A DNA stretch of 64,000 nucleotides from Actinomycetes bacterium (GTDB taxonomy: Bacteria > Actinomycetota > Actinomycetes > Nanopelagicales > Nanopelagicaceae): the NCBI GenBank assembly GCA_025355305.1, contig JANXZW010000021.1:1-64000 (forward strand). Reading direction: 5' to 3'. Below the pieces are notes generated by a model. It saw only the letters and a list, made by a program, of their open reading frames with translations. It was not told where the DNA came from and did not search any database. A program made the position numbers and the translations under genes. The first letter of the stretch is position 1, and each line of letters starts with the position of its first letter. Below are positions 34,899 to 44,492 of this stretch, piece after piece.

Positions 34899-37055
34899 GT
34901 TGGCGGGGCTTACGCCGGTGATGCGAGGGATACGAAAGTGGGTGATCTCCCCGGTCGCGTGATCGCGGGCTACTAAGGTTCCTAGCGAAATAGATAGTGG
35001 GTCGATCAGGCGATTAGAGACCCCACCATTTGTGTCGGCATATCCGATAGTAAGGCTGGCACGCTCCTCGATATATTGATGGAGTAAATCGACTGTCTCA
35101 TTGGCTGTGGTGCGCGGTACCTCGCGAGGTTTGTGGGAGCTCGCTCGCTCTCCGGCGCGCAAAGCTCGTAGCGCTGCGGAGATTAAAGTCTCCCCAGGAT
35201 TGGTGAGCTCGGCCACAACACGTGGCGGTCTTGGACGCGCCTTCGCTCTGCGGACTCTGGGAGCCGAGATAAGTACTCCCGTGGCATTTTCTGCCGCAGG
35301 GAGGTAGCCCGCATCACGAAGTACCCGCATCAATTCAGAGCTCTCAACATCCGCGATGAGAACCTGCGGGGCAAGTTTGCGCATCCGAAGTTGGTCAATG
35401 CGTTTGTCGTGCAAGATCTCTTGGATCAGCCCTTCATCTTCACATCGCAGATACGAGTTGGTGCTACCCACGCGCAGACGCCCGTGACGCTTTGCAACAT
35501 CACTAATTAAATACTCCAGCGGCTGAGGCATCGGAGTCTTAGAAATCTTCTTAAGAAAATCTTTGATCTGATCACCAGTTTGTCCGTGGTCTAAGCCACG
35601 GCGGATCGAAGCCTCGCTGAAGCGATAAACGCTGGCGCCGCCTCGACTTTCAATATCAGCGATGGTTCCAATTGAATTGGCAAGTTCCAGTGTGAGTGGG
35701 CCTGGTGCAATTGCGCTGTTATCTGCTTGAATCAAAATATGGTCTACTGGTTTTGGAAGAGCGGCCTCGATGCCAAGCTCTTCGTGGCTTAAAAATGCGA
35801 TAGCGAAAGAAGAGAATGCCCCTTGTCCTGTGAGACCCAGCCATTCAGCTTCTCGCAGCGTCCACTCAATGTAATCGCGATTGACACGACTAGGTAGCAA
35901 CCAGGCAACGGTAGCCTCCATGGATTCAAGAGTTGGATCAACCTCTGGGTGGTCACGAAGTACGCCGAGAATCGCTTTTTTAAGAGTTGCAACTCCACCG
36001 CGATCTAGATCAGGTCCAAGTGCCGCCACATTTTTTGAATCGCCCTTGCCAATCAATCCACTCATGCGCGAGGTTTCGAGCCAGAGAGATGTGAGCGCGA
36101 GCCATTGCTCTTCAATACTTTTTGTGAGCCAGAGGTCAAAGGTGCTCGTCGGAAGAATTTGATCATCGGTATCAATCACGATTAAGCCCCCGATGTACAA
36201 GAGTTCTGCGACAAAGGCCGCGCAAGGTTCGAGAACGCCTAAGTGTTCAGCTGTGCGCTTGAGATCACGCACACCGAGTCCACCCGAGCGTAGGGCGGTG
36301 GGGGGTTCATCGGACCAGTTATGCCCCAACTCCTCTGCCCAGCGGACGAAGGTTGAGATATTTGCGATCGCCGCGAGATCAGCTGCCTTCTGCTTGCGCG
36401 CTACTCCCATGACCAGAGGTTGGGTTGGCTGTAAAGATTTAAATACCCTTCCTTCCCGCATATGCATCGCCACCTCTCTTGGTAGAAGCACGGTTTGCGA
36501 GTCAAAGGGGAGGAGAAAATTCTGCTCCAGAAGCCATTTGATGGCGGGAGCGGCCTTTTTTACATCGGAGACCTGACCTTTAGGAGGTCCCCAGACCATC
36601 TTTTGGAGGGTTTCGACCGCTCCTTTTGGCGCCTGCGATAAAAGCGCAAAATCGACGGGCTTTGAACTCCGAGCGCCTAGCCCAGCAGGATTCTCCCCAA
36701 TGAGGGTTCGTACATTGGTGGGGATCCGATAGCGCTCGCCATCTTTATAAAGCAGCGCTAACTCCCAGAGCGAGTTAACCGCTGCAGCCGCCTCATTCGC
36801 GGTCACACTCATAATTTGGTGGAGAGAGATGGGCTCCTCAAGGGTGCAGATTGCAGTCAAGATATCGAGGCGAAATTTATCGAGGGACTCTCGAGCCCGC
36901 AGCAGGCTGGGAGCAGAGTTGGCACGCGCTGCGAGCGCCATCAAATCTGTCGGAACGGGGGCAATTAGATCTGGACGCAGGGTAAAGAGCGCCTTGATCT
37001 CATCATCGGATCGGTTGCGTAACTCCTCGGTGAAGGAGATGGATGAGTTCGACAT
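34896..37055 (-). CDS. XPB/Ssl2-like N-terminal domain protein (helicase-associated, Rv0862c type)
   Basis: 719 residues. No Walker motifs are seen. The C-terminal ~170 residues (GDQIKDFLKKISKTPMPQPLEYLISDVAKRHG onward) match the helicase-XPB/Ssl2 N-terminal domain; the last ~80 residues (TVDLLHQYIEERASLTIGYAD to ATGEITHFRIPRITGV) look WYL-like. In mycobacteria and others it is conserved near the XPB helicase gene, suggesting a functional partner in repair. The first ~550 residues are helical and mostly of unknown function. It is separated by 26 bp from the HAD gene. Confidence 0.72.
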   Translation of the reverse strand: MSNSSISFTEELRNRSDDEIKALFTLRPDLIAPVPTDLMALAARANSAPSLLRARESLDKFRLDILTAICTLEEPISLHQIMSVTANEAAAAVNSLWELALLYKDGERYRIPTNVRTLIGENPAGLGARSSKPVDFALLSQAPKGAVETLQKMVWGPPKGQVSDVKKAAPAIKWLLEQNFLLPFDSQTVLLPREVAMHMREGRVFKSLQPTQPLVMGVARKQKAADLAAIANISTFVRWAEELGHNWSDEPPTALRSGGLGVRDLKRTAEHLGVLEPCAAFVAELLYIGGLIVIDTDDQILPTSTFDLWLTKSIEEQWLALTSLWLETSRMSGLIGKGDSKNVAALGPDLDRGGVATLKKAILGVLRDHPEVDPTLESMEATVAWLLPSRVNRDYIEWTLREAEWLGLTGQGAFSSFAIAFLSHEELGIEAALPKPVDHILIQADNSAIAPGPLTLELANSIGTIADIESRGGASVYRFSEASIRRGLDHGQTGDQIKDFLKKISKTPMPQPLEYLISDVAKRHGRLRVGSTNSYLRCEDEGLIQEILHDKRIDQLRMRKLAPQVLIADVESSELMRVLRDAGYLPAAENATGVLISAPRVRRAKARPRPPRVVAELTNPGETLISAALRALRAGERASSHKPREVPRTTANETVDLLHQYIEERASLTIGYADTNGGVSNRLIDPLSISLGTLVARDHATGEITHFRIPRITGVSPAN

Positions 37056-37081
37056 AACTGGCCTACATTACTGGGCTTTGC

Positions 37082-37855
37082 CTACTTGCCGCGCCGCCAA
37101 CTTCGGGGCGAGAGGAGGGTTGCGAGCTTGACAAGCCTGGAGAGGAAGGGGGCCGACAGCTTTTTCAAACCGCGCATCCTACGGAAATCATAAATCGGCC
37201 AGTTTTCGCGCAGGGCGTGAATCTGCAGGAGAGTATCGGGGTTGATGGCGCGCGGGTTGCCCACCGCCTGCAGGAGGGGCAGATCGTGGTGGCTATCGGA
37301 GTAGGCGTAGGAGTTGGCCAGATCTATTCCCTGCGCCTCTGCCAGTGCTCGGACCGCTAAAGCCTTATTAGGGCCATGAAGGAGTTGGCCAATCAACTTC
37401 CCGGTGTAGACCCCATCTTTTACCTCAGCGACCGTCCCTAGGGCGCCGGTAAATCCCAACCTCTTGGCGATTAGATCGGCGAGATCTTTCGGAGTCGCGG
37501 TCACGAGCCAGACCTCTTCATCTTGGTCGAGATGATTGTTGGCAATTTCGATGGTCCCTTGCCATAGGGCAGGTGAGACATACTCGTCGTAGACCTCAAT
37601 GCCCATCTTCTCGATGATAGAGGCTTCGTGGCCGCGAAAGAATTCACAAGCGGCTCCCTGGATCTTGGCAATCTCCTCTTTATTCTCAACGCCGGAGAGG
37701 CGATATCTCAAATTAGCCATCACAAAGTTGGAGATATCCTTCTTTGTAAAGAAGCCTCTCTGATACATCCCCTTGCTGAGAAAGAAGAGGGATGAGCCCT
37801 GCATCAAGGTGTTGTCTACATCAAAGAAAGCTACTCGCTTCTGGGTGAGCGCCAT
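37082..37855 (-). CDS. HAD-superfamily phosphatase (HAD-IB, SerB/CicA-like)
   Basis: 257 residues. Motif I is FFDVDNTLMQGSS (nucleophile D12, D14), motif II is VTATP, and motif IV is YAYSDSHHDLPLL, of the HAD-IB group. The cap is helical. The group includes phosphoserine phosphatase-like and 1-acyl-glycerol-phosphate-associated enzymes; the substrate is not determined. The ATG has a TAGGCT box 6 nt upstream. It lies upstream of, and in the same direction as, the XPB-partner gene. Confidence 0.85.
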   Translation of the reverse strand: MALTQKRVAFFDVDNTLMQGSSLFFLSKGMYQRGFFTKKDISNFVMANLRYRLSGVENKEEIAKIQGAACEFFRGHEASIIEKMGIEVYDEYVSPALWQGTIEIANNHLDQDEEVWLVTATPKDLADLIAKRLGFTGALGTVAEVKDGVYTGKLIGQLLHGPNKALAVRALAEAQGIDLANSYAYSDSHHDLPLLQAVGNPRAINPDTLLQIHALRENWPIYDFRRMRGLKKLSAPFLSRLVKLATLLSPRSWRRGK

Positions 37856-37861
37856 ATCACT

Positions 37862-37867
37862 AGCCTA
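37862..37867 (-). promoter_or_regulatory. Leaderless -10 box for the HAD hydrolase
   Basis: TAGGCT (minus strand) precedes ATG 37855 by 6 nt. Confidence 0.55.
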
Positions 37868-37914
37868 TCTACCCTTCCCGAAACTCTAGCGCAGGCACTG
37901 TGTAGCGCCTGCCT

Positions 37915-37920
37915 TATGCT
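37915..37920 (+). promoter_or_regulatory. Leaderless -10 box for the cytochrome c maturation operon
   Basis: TATGCT is followed by 6 nt and ATG 37927. A 6-bp inverted repeat (GCAGGC 37891-37896, GCCTGC 37907-37912) lies just upstream. Confidence 0.5.
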
Positions 37921-37926
37921 TACTCC

Positions 37927-38550
37927 ATGACGCCAACCGTGCATTTCTTACGACACGGAGAGGTCCACAATCCCGAGAAAATTCTCTATGGCCGCCAACC
38001 TGGCTGGTATCTCTCAGAGCGCGGCCAAGAGATGGCCCGCACCGTTGCCGAATGGTCAAAACAATTTACTGTTGGCGCGGTTCTCGCCTCGCCTCTGCAA
38101 CGCGCTCAAGAGACGAGCCGTCCCCTAGCGGCCGCGCATGGCCTGGAGATAGTAACCAACGACAATTTAATTGAAGCCGCAAATGTTTTTGAGGGCGAGA
38201 AATTTGAGATGGGATCCGGTGTCTTGCGCCACCCCAAATCTTGGCGCCACCTGACTCGCCCTTGGATTCCTTCTTGGGGAGAGCCTTACGAGCAACAGGT
38301 AGAGCGAATGTTGGCTGCGCTCTTTGCAGCGCGAGATGCCGCCGGCGGAAGAGATGCGTTTGCGATCTCGCATCAACTTCCAATTTGGATTTTGCGCTCG
38401 GCGGTCGAAGGACGCCGCATGATGCACGATCCACGCAAGCGCGAGTGCACTCTTGCCTCAGTGACAAGTTTTCATCTGGACTCTGCTGGGGATATAGCAG
38501 GAGTGAGTTATTCCGAACCGGCGCGACACCTCTTGCCGGAGAAGAAATGA
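37927..38550 (+). CDS. Histidine phosphatase (phosphoglycerate mutase-like)
   Basis: 207 residues. The catalytic RHGE (R9-H10-G11-E12) and the later ISHQLPIW with the second His define the branch I histidine phosphatase family. It is the first gene of the ResB/CcsB block, in the same position as in mycobacteria (Rv0525-Rv0529), though its role there is not established. It overlaps the TlpA-like gene by 4 bp, so co-expression is clear. Confidence 0.86.
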   Translation: MTPTVHFLRHGEVHNPEKILYGRQPGWYLSERGQEMARTVAEWSKQFTVGAVLASPLQRAQETSRPLAAAHGLEIVTNDNLIEAANVFEGEKFEMGSGVLRHPKSWRHLTRPWIPSWGEPYEQQVERMLAALFAARDAAGGRDAFAISHQLPIWILRSAVEGRRMMHDPRKRECTLASVTSFHLDSAGDIAGVSYSEPARHLLPEKK

Positions 38551-39107
38551 AACGGCTGGTCGTAATCGCCTTTGCATCTCTCTTTCTTTTAACTGGATGT
38601 TCCACCGGTGGACTTTCTACCGCCAATCAAAACGCCTTCGTTTCGGGAGATGGTGTTGCGGTCTACGTTAAGCCCCTAGACCGCAAACCGGCACCGCTGC
38701 TCTCGGGAGCGACTCTGGTCGACGGAAATCTGACCCTTGCACAAGACAAAGTTACTGTGCTCAATATCTGGGCCTCCTGGTGTTCACCATGTAGAGCAGA
38801 GGCGCCGCTACTCTCTGACTTTGCCAGTAAGTACAAGGCACAAGGGGTGCAATTTGCGGGAATCTTAACTCGCGACAATCTCTCTGCGGCGCAGGAATTC
38901 GCTAAGCGTTTTAAGCTCAACTATCCAACCTTTACCGACGACTCGGTCTTGGCGAAGTTCCGCAACTCGCTTGTTCCAAATGCAATCCCGACAACGCTGA
39001 TTCTTGATGCGCACGGTTATGTCGCTGCTCGAGTGAGTGGAGAAGTTACGGTAGCGCTCTTAGAAGAATTAATCGGCAAGGTGCTTAAGGATCCTGCACA
39101 TGCATAA
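38547..39107 (+). CDS. TlpA/ResA-like thioredoxin lipoprotein
   Basis: 186 residues. A lipobox (LLTGC, Cys18) follows the signal peptide, so it is anchored to the outer face of the membrane. A thioredoxin fold carries the CSPC redox site (Cys79-Cys82, WASWCSPC), with the cis-Pro in NAIPTT. It reduces apocytochrome c cysteines before heme attachment. The ATG overlaps the upstream stop (ATGA), and it overlaps ccdA by 8 bp. It is the extracytoplasmic partner of CcdA. Confidence 0.9.
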   Translation: MKRLVVIAFASLFLLTGCSTGGLSTANQNAFVSGDGVAVYVKPLDRKPAPLLSGATLVDGNLTLAQDKVTVLNIWASWCSPCRAEAPLLSDFASKYKAQGVQFAGILTRDNLSAAQEFAKRFKLNYPTFTDDSVLAKFRNSLVPNAIPTTLILDAHGYVAARVSGEVTVALLEELIGKVLKDPAHA

Positions 39108-39831
39108 CTTCTTTGTGCATCAGGTCCTAAATGGCAATGTGCTTCTGGCTCTTATCGTCGCCTTTCTCGCTGGATTAATCTCTTTCTTCTCGCCCTGTGT
39201 TCTACCTTTAGTTCCGGGTTATCTCGCCTATTCGGCTGGAATGACCGATGTGAAGAACAAAGGGCGCACCGCTCTAGGCGCAATCCTCTTTGTCTCAGGC
39301 TTCTCTCTTCTATTTATTAGTTATGGTGCGCTCTTTGGCTCGCTTGGTGCAAAGATTGCAAATGGGACTCATTGGTTACAGATCGTCCTGGGAATTCTTA
39401 CTATGGGCATGGGGATAATCTTTCTCTACAACCGAAAGTTTTATCGCTCATTTAAACCGCAGTGGAAATCAGCGACTGGACTCTTAGGTGCTCCTCTTCT
39501 TGGTTTCCTCTTCGGACTGGGCTGGACTCCTTGCATTGGTCCAACGCTCGGCGCTGTGCAGGCTCTCTCCTTTCAGAGCTCAAGTGCCTTGCGAGGTGCG
39601 ATCCTAAGTCTGGGTTACTGCTTCGGACTTGGAGTCCCATTTATTGCGGTAGGTCTCTTCTTTGACCAATCTGCAAAGTTGCGCCGCTTTATCTCCAGTC
39701 ACGGCAATTTGCTGACGATCTTTGGCGGTGTTTTCCTGATCATCATCGGCCTCCTTCAGGCAACTGGCCTCTGGGGGCATCTCATTAATTCACTGCGCGG
39801 AAGTATCTCTAGTTTTGTACCGGTACTGTGA
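39100..39831 (+). CDS. ccdA: Cytochrome c biogenesis protein CcdA
   Basis: 243 residues with six membrane segments. The two redox cysteines lie in [16 protein letters not shown] and [13 protein letters not shown], the standard CcdA positions. It carries electrons from cytoplasmic thioredoxin across the membrane to ResA/TlpA. It overlaps the TlpA-like gene upstream by 8 bp, and its stop overlaps the resB start region by one to four bases. Confidence 0.94.
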   Translation: MHNFFVHQVLNGNVLLALIVAFLAGLISFFSPCVLPLVPGYLAYSAGMTDVKNKGRTALGAILFVSGFSLLFISYGALFGSLGAKIANGTHWLQIVLGILTMGMGIIFLYNRKFYRSFKPQWKSATGLLGAPLLGFLFGLGWTPCIGPTLGAVQALSFQSSSALRGAILSLGYCFGLGVPFIAVGLFFDQSAKLRRFISSHGNLLTIFGGVFLIIIGLLQATGLWGHLINSLRGSISSFVPVL

Positions 39832-41318
39832 TGAGTGAGAAGAAATCATCTGCCCCCGATATCGGTTTGATCGGAGTAATGCGTTGGGCTTGGCGCCAGC
39901 TCACCAGCATGCGTACTGCACTAATTTTGTTGATGCTTCTTGGCGTCGCGGCGATACCTGGCTCTCTCTTCCCACAGCGCAATCAAAATCCACAGCGAGT
40001 TGATTCTTACTTCACCTCCGACCCGACGCTAGCTAAGTGGATGGATCGACTCCACCTCTTTAATGTCTATGCCTCTCCTTGGTTTAGTGCGATCTACTTA
40101 CTCCTTTTCATCAGTCTTATTGGTTGTGTTCTGCCGCGCACCTTCCATCATCTGGCGGCAATCGGCAAGCAGCCGCCGTTAACCCCTCGCAATCTCGATC
40201 GCATGGAGGGCTATCGTCTGGTCGCGGCTAATTCTGAAGTAGCAATAGAAGTCGCAAGCAAGTGGCTAAAGCGCCATCGTTTTCGGGTACGAGTAACGGA
40301 AAATTCCATCTCTGCCGAGAAGGGCTACGGCCGTGAAACCGGCAATCTTCTCTTCCATCTCTCCCTGATTCTGATATTGGTGGGAGTCGCCTTAGGTTCT
40401 CTCTTTGGGATGAAGGGCGAGGCTATCTTGAATGTTGGTGATCGATTCATAAATACGCCAACTTCTTATGACAATATTAATTACGGAAAGTTTCAGGGAC
40501 AGGGCTCTCTCGTGCCTTTCTCTCTTACCGTTACTAACTTCGTCGCAACGTATGATCCATCAACTAGCCAGCCAAGGAATTATGTTTTGACGACGCAGAT
40601 CGCTAACCCAATTGGTACGACACCAAAACTAGTAGTTATAAAAGTGAATAAGCCTTGGACCGCAGGCAGCACTAAGCTTTATCTTCAAGCCAACGGCTAT
40701 TCACCGATCGTTACAGTGCGCGATAAGACCGGTCACATCACCTTCCAGGGCCCAGTTATTTTCTTGCCACAGGATGCCAATCTCAGTTCACTTGGGGCGA
40801 TCAAGATTCCTGACATGACGCCGCAGATTGGCTTCATCGCCTCCTTTATCCCTACTGCTGGCAGTAGCGCGGCCCGTGGAATCTTCTCCACCTATCCCGA
40901 GGTATTAGATCCGCGCCTTGTTTTATCTGCCTGGCAAGGCAATCTCGGCCTAGATACTGGTAACCCGCAATCGGTTTACTCCCTCAATACATCAAAGATG
41001 GCAAAGATTGGCTTGAAAGCGCTGACTTTAGGCGGCACTTATGACTTTGGCGTCGGAACAATTACCTTCGATGGTTGGAAGGCATGGGTCAACGTGCAGA
41101 TTGTCGATGATCCGGGAAAGCTCTACGCCCTATATGGCGCCATCTTTGCCATCTTAGGGTTACTGATATCACTCTTCACACGCCAGCGCCGGATTTGGGT
41201 AAAGGTGGGTAATGATGTTGAAATTGCGGGACTTGCCAAGAACGGAATTCCCGGTTTGGAAGAAGAACTTTTAGCGCTTGCGCAGGCACTAGAAGAAAAT
41301 AAAGGAGGCTCTGAGTGA
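39831..41318 (+). CDS. resB: Cytochrome c biogenesis protein ResB
   Basis: 495 residues. Three N-terminal membrane segments (including the SMRTALILLMLLGVAAIPGS stretch near residue 30), a large extracytoplasmic domain, and a final TM (~430-450; LYALYGAIFAILGLLISLF) match the ResB family. The product is one half of the system II cytochrome c synthetase with CcsB. I chose ATG 39831; GTG 39828 would add one residue. It overlaps ccsB by 4 bp. Confidence 0.93.
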   Translation: MSEKKSSAPDIGLIGVMRWAWRQLTSMRTALILLMLLGVAAIPGSLFPQRNQNPQRVDSYFTSDPTLAKWMDRLHLFNVYASPWFSAIYLLLFISLIGCVLPRTFHHLAAIGKQPPLTPRNLDRMEGYRLVAANSEVAIEVASKWLKRHRFRVRVTENSISAEKGYGRETGNLLFHLSLILILVGVALGSLFGMKGEAILNVGDRFINTPTSYDNINYGKFQGQGSLVPFSLTVTNFVATYDPSTSQPRNYVLTTQIANPIGTTPKLVVIKVNKPWTAGSTKLYLQANGYSPIVTVRDKTGHITFQGPVIFLPQDANLSSLGAIKIPDMTPQIGFIASFIPTAGSSAARGIFSTYPEVLDPRLVLSAWQGNLGLDTGNPQSVYSLNTSKMAKIGLKALTLGGTYDFGVGTITFDGWKAWVNVQIVDDPGKLYALYGAIFAILGLLISLFTRQRRIWVKVGNDVEIAGLAKNGIPGLEEELLALAQALEENKGGSE

Positions 41319-42211
41319 CATCAACTAACCTTGCATACTTTTCTAATGGGGCGATCTACGCTTGCTTGGCTATCTTCACCATCGCCTTCTTCGCACACAC
41401 TTACGAAGTTTCCTGGTCCGTTAAAAATGTAGAGGGTGACGGTCGAACGCAATTCGATCTGAATAAAACGGCGCGTGCTGGTCGTATTGGTACCGCCATG
41501 ATCCTCCTTGGCTTCCTCATTTTGGCAATCGCCGATCTCACCCGAGGCCTCTCCGCCCATCGTGTTCCCTGGGGAAATATGTATGAGTTCTCGATTACGG
41601 GTGCATTGATGTTGACCGGTGCATACTTATTCGCCTACTTCAAATTCAAAGTTCGTTGGCTCGGCTTGCCCGTTTCAATCTCTGTGCTCCTGACGCTAGG
41701 AACCGCAATCACAGTTCTTTATCGTGCGAGTGCACCGCTCGTTCCAGCGTTGAAATCACCATGGCTTGCCATTCACGTCCTGGCTGCGATCATCTCCGGA
41801 GGGGTCTTCCTCATTGCCAACTTAGTGGCGGCGACTTATTTGCTTATGGAGCGCTATGAGAAACGCAGCGGTCGCCCGCAGTGGGCAGCGAAGATTCCTT
41901 CGCTAGAGAGTTTGGACCAGCTCTCTTATCGCCTGATAGCTTTTGTATTTCCACTCTGGACCTTCGCAGTTATTGCCGGTGCAATCTGGGCGGAATCGGC
42001 CTGGGGGAAGTACTGGAGCTGGGATCCAAAGGAGACTTGGGCATTTATCACCTGGGTAGCCTATGCAGCCTATTTACATGCGCGGGTAACCGTTGGGTGG
42101 AGGGGAAAAAGAGCGGCTTGGTTATGTATCTTCGCCGGCTCGACATTCCTCTTTAACTACATCTGGGTCAATATTTGGGGGACCGGATTACACACTTACT
42201 CAGGCTTGTAA
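41315..42211 (+). CDS. ccsB: Cytochrome c biogenesis protein CcsB (CcsA/ResC family)
   Basis: 298 residues with about eight membrane segments. The heme-handling WWD-type signature appears as WGKYWSWDPKETWAFITW (~230-247), flanked by conserved His residues (AIHVLAA, YLHARVT, GLHTYSG). With ResB it presents heme to apocytochrome c outside the membrane. The start is GTG, overlapping the resB stop. The operon ends here; the stop is 3 bp from the convergent PLDc_N gene. Confidence 0.94.
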   Translation: MTSTNLAYFSNGAIYACLAIFTIAFFAHTYEVSWSVKNVEGDGRTQFDLNKTARAGRIGTAMILLGFLILAIADLTRGLSAHRVPWGNMYEFSITGALMLTGAYLFAYFKFKVRWLGLPVSISVLLTLGTAITVLYRASAPLVPALKSPWLAIHVLAAIISGGVFLIANLVAATYLLMERYEKRSGRPQWAAKIPSLESLDQLSYRLIAFVFPLWTFAVIAGAIWAESAWGKYWSWDPKETWAFITWVAYAAYLHARVTVGWRGKRAAWLCIFAGSTFLFNYIWVNIWGTGLHTYSGL

Positions 42212-42214
42212 GAT

Positions 42215-42469
42215 TTAAATCTGCTTTAAGAAATCTGGATTATCGTCAGGCGGGATGATTCTGCCGGGACGAGGGCGGGGACGCCCTACGCTCTTGGGAC
42301 GCCCAACTACTAGCCAGGCAATAGCTCCAAGGGAACCGAAGAAAATAATGATAATGAGCCAGGCCCACTTAGGAAGATTACGCTTACGATCTTGATCGCT
42401 ACGAGCGCAATCGATGAGGCCAAATAGCCATACGGCCAATCCACCTAAAACGAGCAGTGCATCTAACAT
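42215..42469 (-). CDS. Small membrane protein with PLDc_N domain
   Basis: 84 residues. Two membrane segments (~4-22 and ~40-60) enclose a short charged loop (DCARSDQDRKRNLPKWAW), the classic phospholipase D-nuclease N-terminal (PLDc_N) layout common in actinobacteria. It is a bitopic/hairpin membrane protein of unknown function. A TAAACT box lies 7 nt before the ATG. It sits downstream of menA but probably has its own promoter. Confidence 0.8.
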   Translation of the reverse strand: MLDALLVLGGLAVWLFGLIDCARSDQDRKRNLPKWAWLIIIIFFGSLGAIAWLVVGRPKSVGRPRPRPGRIIPPDDNPDFLKQI

Positions 42470-42476
42470 GACCGTA

Positions 42477-42482
42477 AGTTTA
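42477..42482 (-). promoter_or_regulatory. Leaderless -10 box for the PLDc_N gene
   Basis: TAAACT (minus strand) precedes ATG 42469 by 7 nt. Confidence 0.5.
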
Positions 42483-42486
42483 CTCG

Positions 42487-43356
42487 TTAAATGAGAAGTG
42501 CGATTGCCAGAGTGAGGGATAGCAGTAATTGCAGCCTTCCAATTTCACCCAACATGGGAATTAACTCTCTGCCCTGCGCCCCACCACGAATTCCTTTCAC
42601 AATCTTTACTGTGAAAGGGGTAAAGAGCGCGGTAATCAGCGCCCAGGGAGTGATGAAGGCAGCGAATAGCGCCGCCGTATGAGCAAGGAGAAGTAAACCG
42701 ATAAACATCTGGCGGGCTTTCTTATCCCCAAGGCGCACTGCCAGGGTTCGTTTGCTCACTAGTGAATCTTTTGGGAGATCGCGTAAGTTGTTGATCGCGA
42801 GCAGTGAACAGGAGAGAGCCCCAACTGGGATCGAGACTAGAACGCTCTGCCAGCTAACGCGGTGAGATTGCACAACGTAACTTCCAACGGTGGCTACCAA
42901 TCCAAAGAAGATGAAGACTGAGAGCTCGCCTAAACCAGAGTAACCATAGGGTTTCTTGCCACCCGTATAAGTCCATGCCGCGAGAATGCTGATTGCTCCA
43001 ACCAAAACTAACCACCAGGAGACGCGCAGAGAGAGGATGATTCCCAGAGTTGCGGCGGCGGCAAAGCAGATAAAAGCGGCTCGTCTTACAGCGCGGGCGC
43101 TAGCAAGGCCACTGGCAACCAAGCGAACCGGACCAACACGGTTGTCATCTGTGCCACGAATTCCATCGCTGTAATCATTAGAGTAATTAACAGCAATCTG
43201 CAGCAGAAGACTTACCAGCAAAGCCATTATGGCATTGAGATAATTTATTGAATGATGATCGCGCCGAATTAGCGCTGTACCTACGAGCACTGGAGATATA
43301 GCGGCAGGAAGAGTACGCGGACGCGCGCCAGCTACCCAGATATTCTTCTGATTCAT
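42487..43356 (-). CDS. menA: 1,4-dihydroxy-2-naphthoate polyprenyltransferase
   Basis: 289 residues with about eight membrane segments, UbiA superfamily. The first prenyl-PP site appears as NYSNDYSDGIRGTDDNRVGPVR (~58-78, NDxxDxxxD-type) and the second as NNLRDLPKDSLVSKRTLAVRLG (~188-208). It attaches a polyprenyl chain to DHNA, yielding demethylmenaquinone. It overlaps menE by 4 bp (ATGA). The prenyl donor is presumably made by the synthase at 50469-51455. Confidence 0.94.
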   Translation of the reverse strand: MNQKNIWVAGARPRTLPAAISPVLVGTALIRRDHHSINYLNAIMALLVSLLLQIAVNYSNDYSDGIRGTDDNRVGPVRLVASGLASARAVRRAAFICFAAAATLGIILSLRVSWWLVLVGAISILAAWTYTGGKKPYGYSGLGELSVFIFFGLVATVGSYVVQSHRVSWQSVLVSIPVGALSCSLLAINNLRDLPKDSLVSKRTLAVRLGDKKARQMFIGLLLLAHTAALFAAFITPWALITALFTPFTVKIVKGIRGGAQGRELIPMLGEIGRLQLLLSLTLAIALLI

Positions 43357-44408
43357 AACGAGAGTATCTCAAACTTTAGCGCTAACTTCTGCCGATCGGG
43401 TTTGCCGATGGATGTACGCGGCAGATTTATGGTCTGTATAAATAACTTTGGTACAGCATGGCTCCCAAATTTTTCACGCAGTGATTGTGAGACAAACCGC
43501 TGATCAAAGGGCGCTGAACTCGCTAAACAGAGTTGTTGGCCCCACTCTTGGTGAGAAATCGCACAACTCATAAATTCACCCACACCTAAGGCGTTGAGAA
43601 AGTCATCGATCGCGCCCAGAGAGATCTTCTCGCCTCCAGAATTTATTTGATCATCAATCCGACCCGAGATAATTAACTCTCCAGCTACAACCTGGCCTGC
43701 ATCACTTGTCAGGAACCAGCCCTCGTTATCTGCCAATGGTTCAGAATGACCTAAGTAACTCAGGGCTTGCATAGGGCCGCGCAGCGCAATGCGATTATCT
43801 TCCCGAATCTCAACTTCAACTCCATGCAAGGGTAGCCCGTTATAAATGCAGCCACCGCTCATCTCCGACATTCCGTAGCTTGTGACAGCGTTGATCCCCG
43901 CTATTCGTGCGCTCTCCAAAAGATCGCTTGGCATCGCTGCTCCGCCAACGAGAACCGCTTTGGCACTTTTCAGAGATCTTAAGAATTCGCTCTCCTCATT
44001 CAACGCGCGAAAGAGTTGAGTTGGAACGATAGCCGTGTATTCAAAGTTCTTTTCTACTAATGATGAACCTAGGGCCAGAGCGCGCACTAGAACATTGACG
44101 CCCGCAATGTGATTAGTAGGTAGGCGAAGTGACCAGCGTTCTCCGGGGGTAGCTCCCAAGAATTGATGGGAAGCATGAGCACTCGCTAGCAGCGCCGCAG
44201 TTGAAAGTGCGACCTCTTTAGGAGAGCCTGTTGAACCACTGGTGGGGATTACTACTGCCACGCTTTCGGGAACGGAGTGAAATTTTGAGGGGGCGAAGGT
44301 TAAGGCGGGTCCGTCCCCGGCGAGGGCCGAGGTGAGGGCCTCCATAATTTGTGGAACTGACCACGCGGAGTTCACTGCAACGAGTTTCCGCGGTGACTTA
44401 TTGACCAT
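43353..44408 (-). CDS. menE: o-Succinylbenzoate-CoA ligase
   Basis: 351 residues, a short ANL-family enzyme (usual length 450+; actinobacterial forms are shorter). The P-loop [13 protein letters not shown] (~55-67), [11 protein letters not shown], the hinge LTSDAGQV and [19 protein letters not shown] are present, and the catalytic Lys occurs near the C-terminus ([10 protein letters not shown]). It activates OSB with CoA. It is first in the menE-menA operon and divergent from menB. A TAGCCT box lies 9 nt before the ATG. Confidence 0.92.
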   Translation of the reverse strand: MVNKSPRKLVAVNSAWSVPQIMEALTSALAGDGPALTFAPSKFHSVPESVAVVIPTSGSTGSPKEVALSTAALLASAHASHQFLGATPGERWSLRLPTNHIAGVNVLVRALALGSSLVEKNFEYTAIVPTQLFRALNEESEFLRSLKSAKAVLVGGAAMPSDLLESARIAGINAVTSYGMSEMSGGCIYNGLPLHGVEVEIREDNRIALRGPMQALSYLGHSEPLADNEGWFLTSDAGQVVAGELIISGRIDDQINSGGEKISLGAIDDFLNALGVGEFMSCAISHQEWGQQLCLASSAPFDQRFVSQSLREKFGSHAVPKLFIQTINLPRTSIGKPDRQKLALKFEILSL

Positions 44409-44416
44409 AGCACCCG

Positions 44417-44423
44417 TAGGCTA
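44417..44423. promoter_or_regulatory. Overlapping divergent -10 boxes between menE and menB
   Basis: TAGGCTA reads as TAGGCT on the plus strand (44417-44422) and TAGCCT on the minus strand (44423-44418). A single near-palindrome could serve as the -10 of both men operons. Confidence 0.4.
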
Positions 44424-44492
44424 TCTCCTTGGAACGAATTCCTGGAAGTGAAATTCCAGTGGGCAGAGGATCCAGCGTGTAGAGGAGAAAGT

